DNA of 64,000 nucleotides, taken from positions 1 through 64,000 of the forward strand of contig CADEEV010000026.1 in assembly GCA_902826455.1 (NCBI GenBank), written 5' to 3'. Below the pieces are notes generated by a model that was not told the origin of the DNA, ran no database searches, and was given only the letters and a program-made list of their open reading frames with translations. Shown piece after piece: positions 62,620-64,000 of the stretch. Origin of the DNA: an uncultured Acidobacteriota bacterium (GTDB taxonomy: Bacteria; Acidobacteriota; Vicinamibacteria; Fen-336). The translations under genes were made by a program, and so were the position numbers. How positions within the stretch are numbered: the stretch's first letter is position 1; the number at the start of each line of letters is the position of its first letter.

Positions 62620-64000
62620 CTAGTGGACGGTCTCTCTCAGGACTTCCTCGATCGTCGTGATGCCCAGCTTGATCTTCTCGAGACCGGACAGGCGCAGCGT
62701 GAGCATGCCGTCCTCGAGGGCCTTGCGCTTGAGCTCCACGGACGTGGCGCCGACCATGATCAGGTCGCGGATGCCCTCGCTGATCTCCATCACCTCGTAG
62801 AGACCGACGCGCCCCTTGTAGCCCGTGCCGTTGCAGACGCCGCAGCCGCGGCCCTTGTACATCTTGAAGGTCCCGACGACCTCGGGCGCGAAGCCGATGT
62901 CCGTCAAGGTCTTCGACGGCACGTCGGTCAGCTCCGCCTTGCAGTTCGAGCAGATGCGGCGGATCAGGCGCTGGGCCTGGATCAGGTTCACGGCGGTCCC
63001 GACCAGGAACGGCTCGATGCCCATGTTCACGAGGCGCGAGACCGTCGACGGCGCGTCGTTCGTGTGGAGCGTCGAGAGCACGAGGTGGCCCGTGAGGGAG
63101 GCCTTCACGGCGATCTCGGCCGTCTCGTAGTCGCGGATCTCCCCGACGAGGATGGTGTTGGGATCCTGGCGAAGGAACGAGCGCAGGGCCGCGGCGAAGT
63201 TGAGGCCGATCGCGTCGCGGATGTTGACCTGGTTGATGCCGGGCAGGTTGAACTCGACCGGATCCTCGGCCGTCATGATGTTGGTGTCGGGCTTGTTGAG
63301 CGAGGCGAGGGCCGAGTACAGCGTGTTCGTCTTGCCGGATCCCGTGGGCCCCGTGACCAGCACGATCCCGTAGGGCTTGGCGATCGCGCGCTGGAACTTG
63401 TCGAGGGAGGCCTGCTCGAAGCCCAGCTTCGTCATGTCGAGCATCAGCTTCGACTTGTCGAGGAGCCGCATGACGATCTTCTCGCCCCACAGCGTCGGCA
63501 GGCACGAGACGCGGAAGTCCAGGTCGCGGCTGCGGTCCTCGATCTTCATCTTGATCTTGATGCGTCCGTCCTGGGGCAGGCGCTTCTCGGAGATGTCGAG
63601 CTTCGCCATGATCTTGATGCGCGACGTGAGCGGGTCGCGCAGCTTCATGGGCAGCGCCATGACGTTGTAGAGGATGCCGTCGATGCGGAACCGGACGCGG
63701 AACTCCTTCTCGTACGGCTCGATGTGGATGTCGGAGGCGCCGCGCTTCAGGGAGTCGATGAGCAGGACGTTCGTGAGCTTGATGACCGGCGCGGCCTCGG
63801 AAGATTTCGCGAGGGCGCCGAGGTCGATCTCGTCGTCGTCGGTCTTCACGGTCTCGACGTCGGCCTCTTCCTCGCCCATCGCGTCGAGGTCGACCTCGGA
63901 CAGCCCGACCGAGGCCATGTCGTCGAGGGTGAGGGCCGGCCCGTCCATGACGTCCTTGAGCGACGGGCTCGCGCCGAGACCCATGGGCGCGCCGCCCCCG
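62620..64000 (-). CDS. pilB: Type IV pilus extension ATPase PilB (5' end beyond the window)
   Basis: The assembly motor. The reading frame remains open to the window edge, so the N-terminal MshEN/T2SSE_N domain is missing. Walker A GPTGSGKTNTLYSALA, Asp box, Walker B TILVGEIRDYETAEIAV and His box HLVLSTLHTNDAPSTV are intact. The C-terminal zinc-binding cysteines are in RICSNCK and GCGVCNGTGYKGR. An ATG at 63984 exists but gives too short a product. It begins the block pilB-T-C-S-R-A. Confidence 0.96.
   Translation of the reverse strand, partial: GGGAPMGLGASPSLKDVMDGPALTLDDMASVGLSEVDLDAMGEEEADVETVKTDDDEIDLGALAKSSEAAPVIKLTNVLLIDSLKRGASDIHIEPYEKEFRVRFRIDGILYNVMALPMKLRDPLTSRIKIMAKLDISEKRLPQDGRIKIKMKIEDRSRDLDFRVSCLPTLWGEKIVMRLLDKSKLMLDMTKLGFEQASLDKFQRAIAKPYGIVLVTGPTGSGKTNTLYSALASLNKPDTNIMTAEDPVEFNLPGINQVNIRDAIGLNFAAALRSFLRQDPNTILVGEIRDYETAEIAVKASLTGHLVLSTLHTNDAPSTVSRLVNMGIEPFLVGTAVNLIQAQRLIRRICSNCKAELTDVPSKTLTDIGFAPEVVGTFKMYKGRGCGVCNGTGYKGRVGLYEVMEISEGIRDLIMVGATSVELKRKALEDGMLTLRLSGLEKIKLGITTIEEVLRETVH

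Overview
The window is GC-rich, densely coding DNA from a Gram-negative bacterium: it carries apolipoprotein N-acyltransferase, the Tat translocase and a full set of type IV pilus (T4P) assembly genes. The gene content (PilB-T-C-S-R-A order with a PilGHI-like ABC transporter, a DUF4388 protein, archaeal/eukaryote-type ProRS, and secreted coiled-coil proteins ending in PPGWLR) looks most like Acidobacteriota or a deltaproteobacterial-type lineage. That placement is an inference, not a proof. No tRNA, rRNA, IS element, prophage or CRISPR array was seen. No stretch longer than about 160 bases lacks a gene.

Layout. 1-7278 (+): the end of a class A beta-lactamase-like protein whose first ~157 bases look corrupted, a FecR/Trp-rich secreted protein, penicillin-binding protein 1A and a hybrid sensor kinase. 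7275-12739 (-): prfB (with its programmed +1 frameshift), lnt, lipA, a SPOR protein and a DUF4388 protein. 12868-22920: tatA-tatC, a DUF192 protein, a HEAT-like protein, the DUF3999/DUF2339 membrane pair, proS, terC and nadB. 23055-33286: a small coiled-coil protein, aroB, argF, four glycan-related genes (two polytopic membrane proteins, GT2, GT4) and typA/bipA.

33283-45905 is a long minus-strand T4P block. In transcription order it holds pilD, a sensor kinase, the minor pilins fimU-pilV-pilW-pilX, the tip adhesin pilY1, a zinc-ribbon/TPR protein, a second coiled-coil protein and an NtrC-type regulator. 45950-52744 (+) is a four-gene glycan cluster: membrane glycosyltransferase, GDP-fucose-synthase-like epimerase, methyltransferase-GT2 fusion and YfhO-like protein. 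52716-64000 (-) is the second T4P block: pilB (cut by the window end), pilT, pilC, pilS, pilR, two cysteine-rich major pilins, an ABC-2 exporter with an anchored accessory protein, and a TlpA-like thioredoxin.

How it fits together. PilB and PilT drive extension and retraction through PilC. PilD processes the pilins, the minor pilins prime and cap the fibre, and PilY1 sits at the tip. pilA has a textbook sigma54 promoter with a TGTC-bearing inverted repeat upstream where PilR would bind. A second kinase/regulator pair brackets the minor-pilin block. The alignment/secretin genes (pilMNOPQ) are not in the window. Genome-wide habits visible here are that all seven convergent gene pairs overlap at their 3' ends, that TTG/GTG starts coupled to the upstream stop are common, and that many transcription units have a TAnnnT hexamer only 6-10 bases before the start codon with no Shine-Dalgarno sequence, suggesting leaderless mRNAs.
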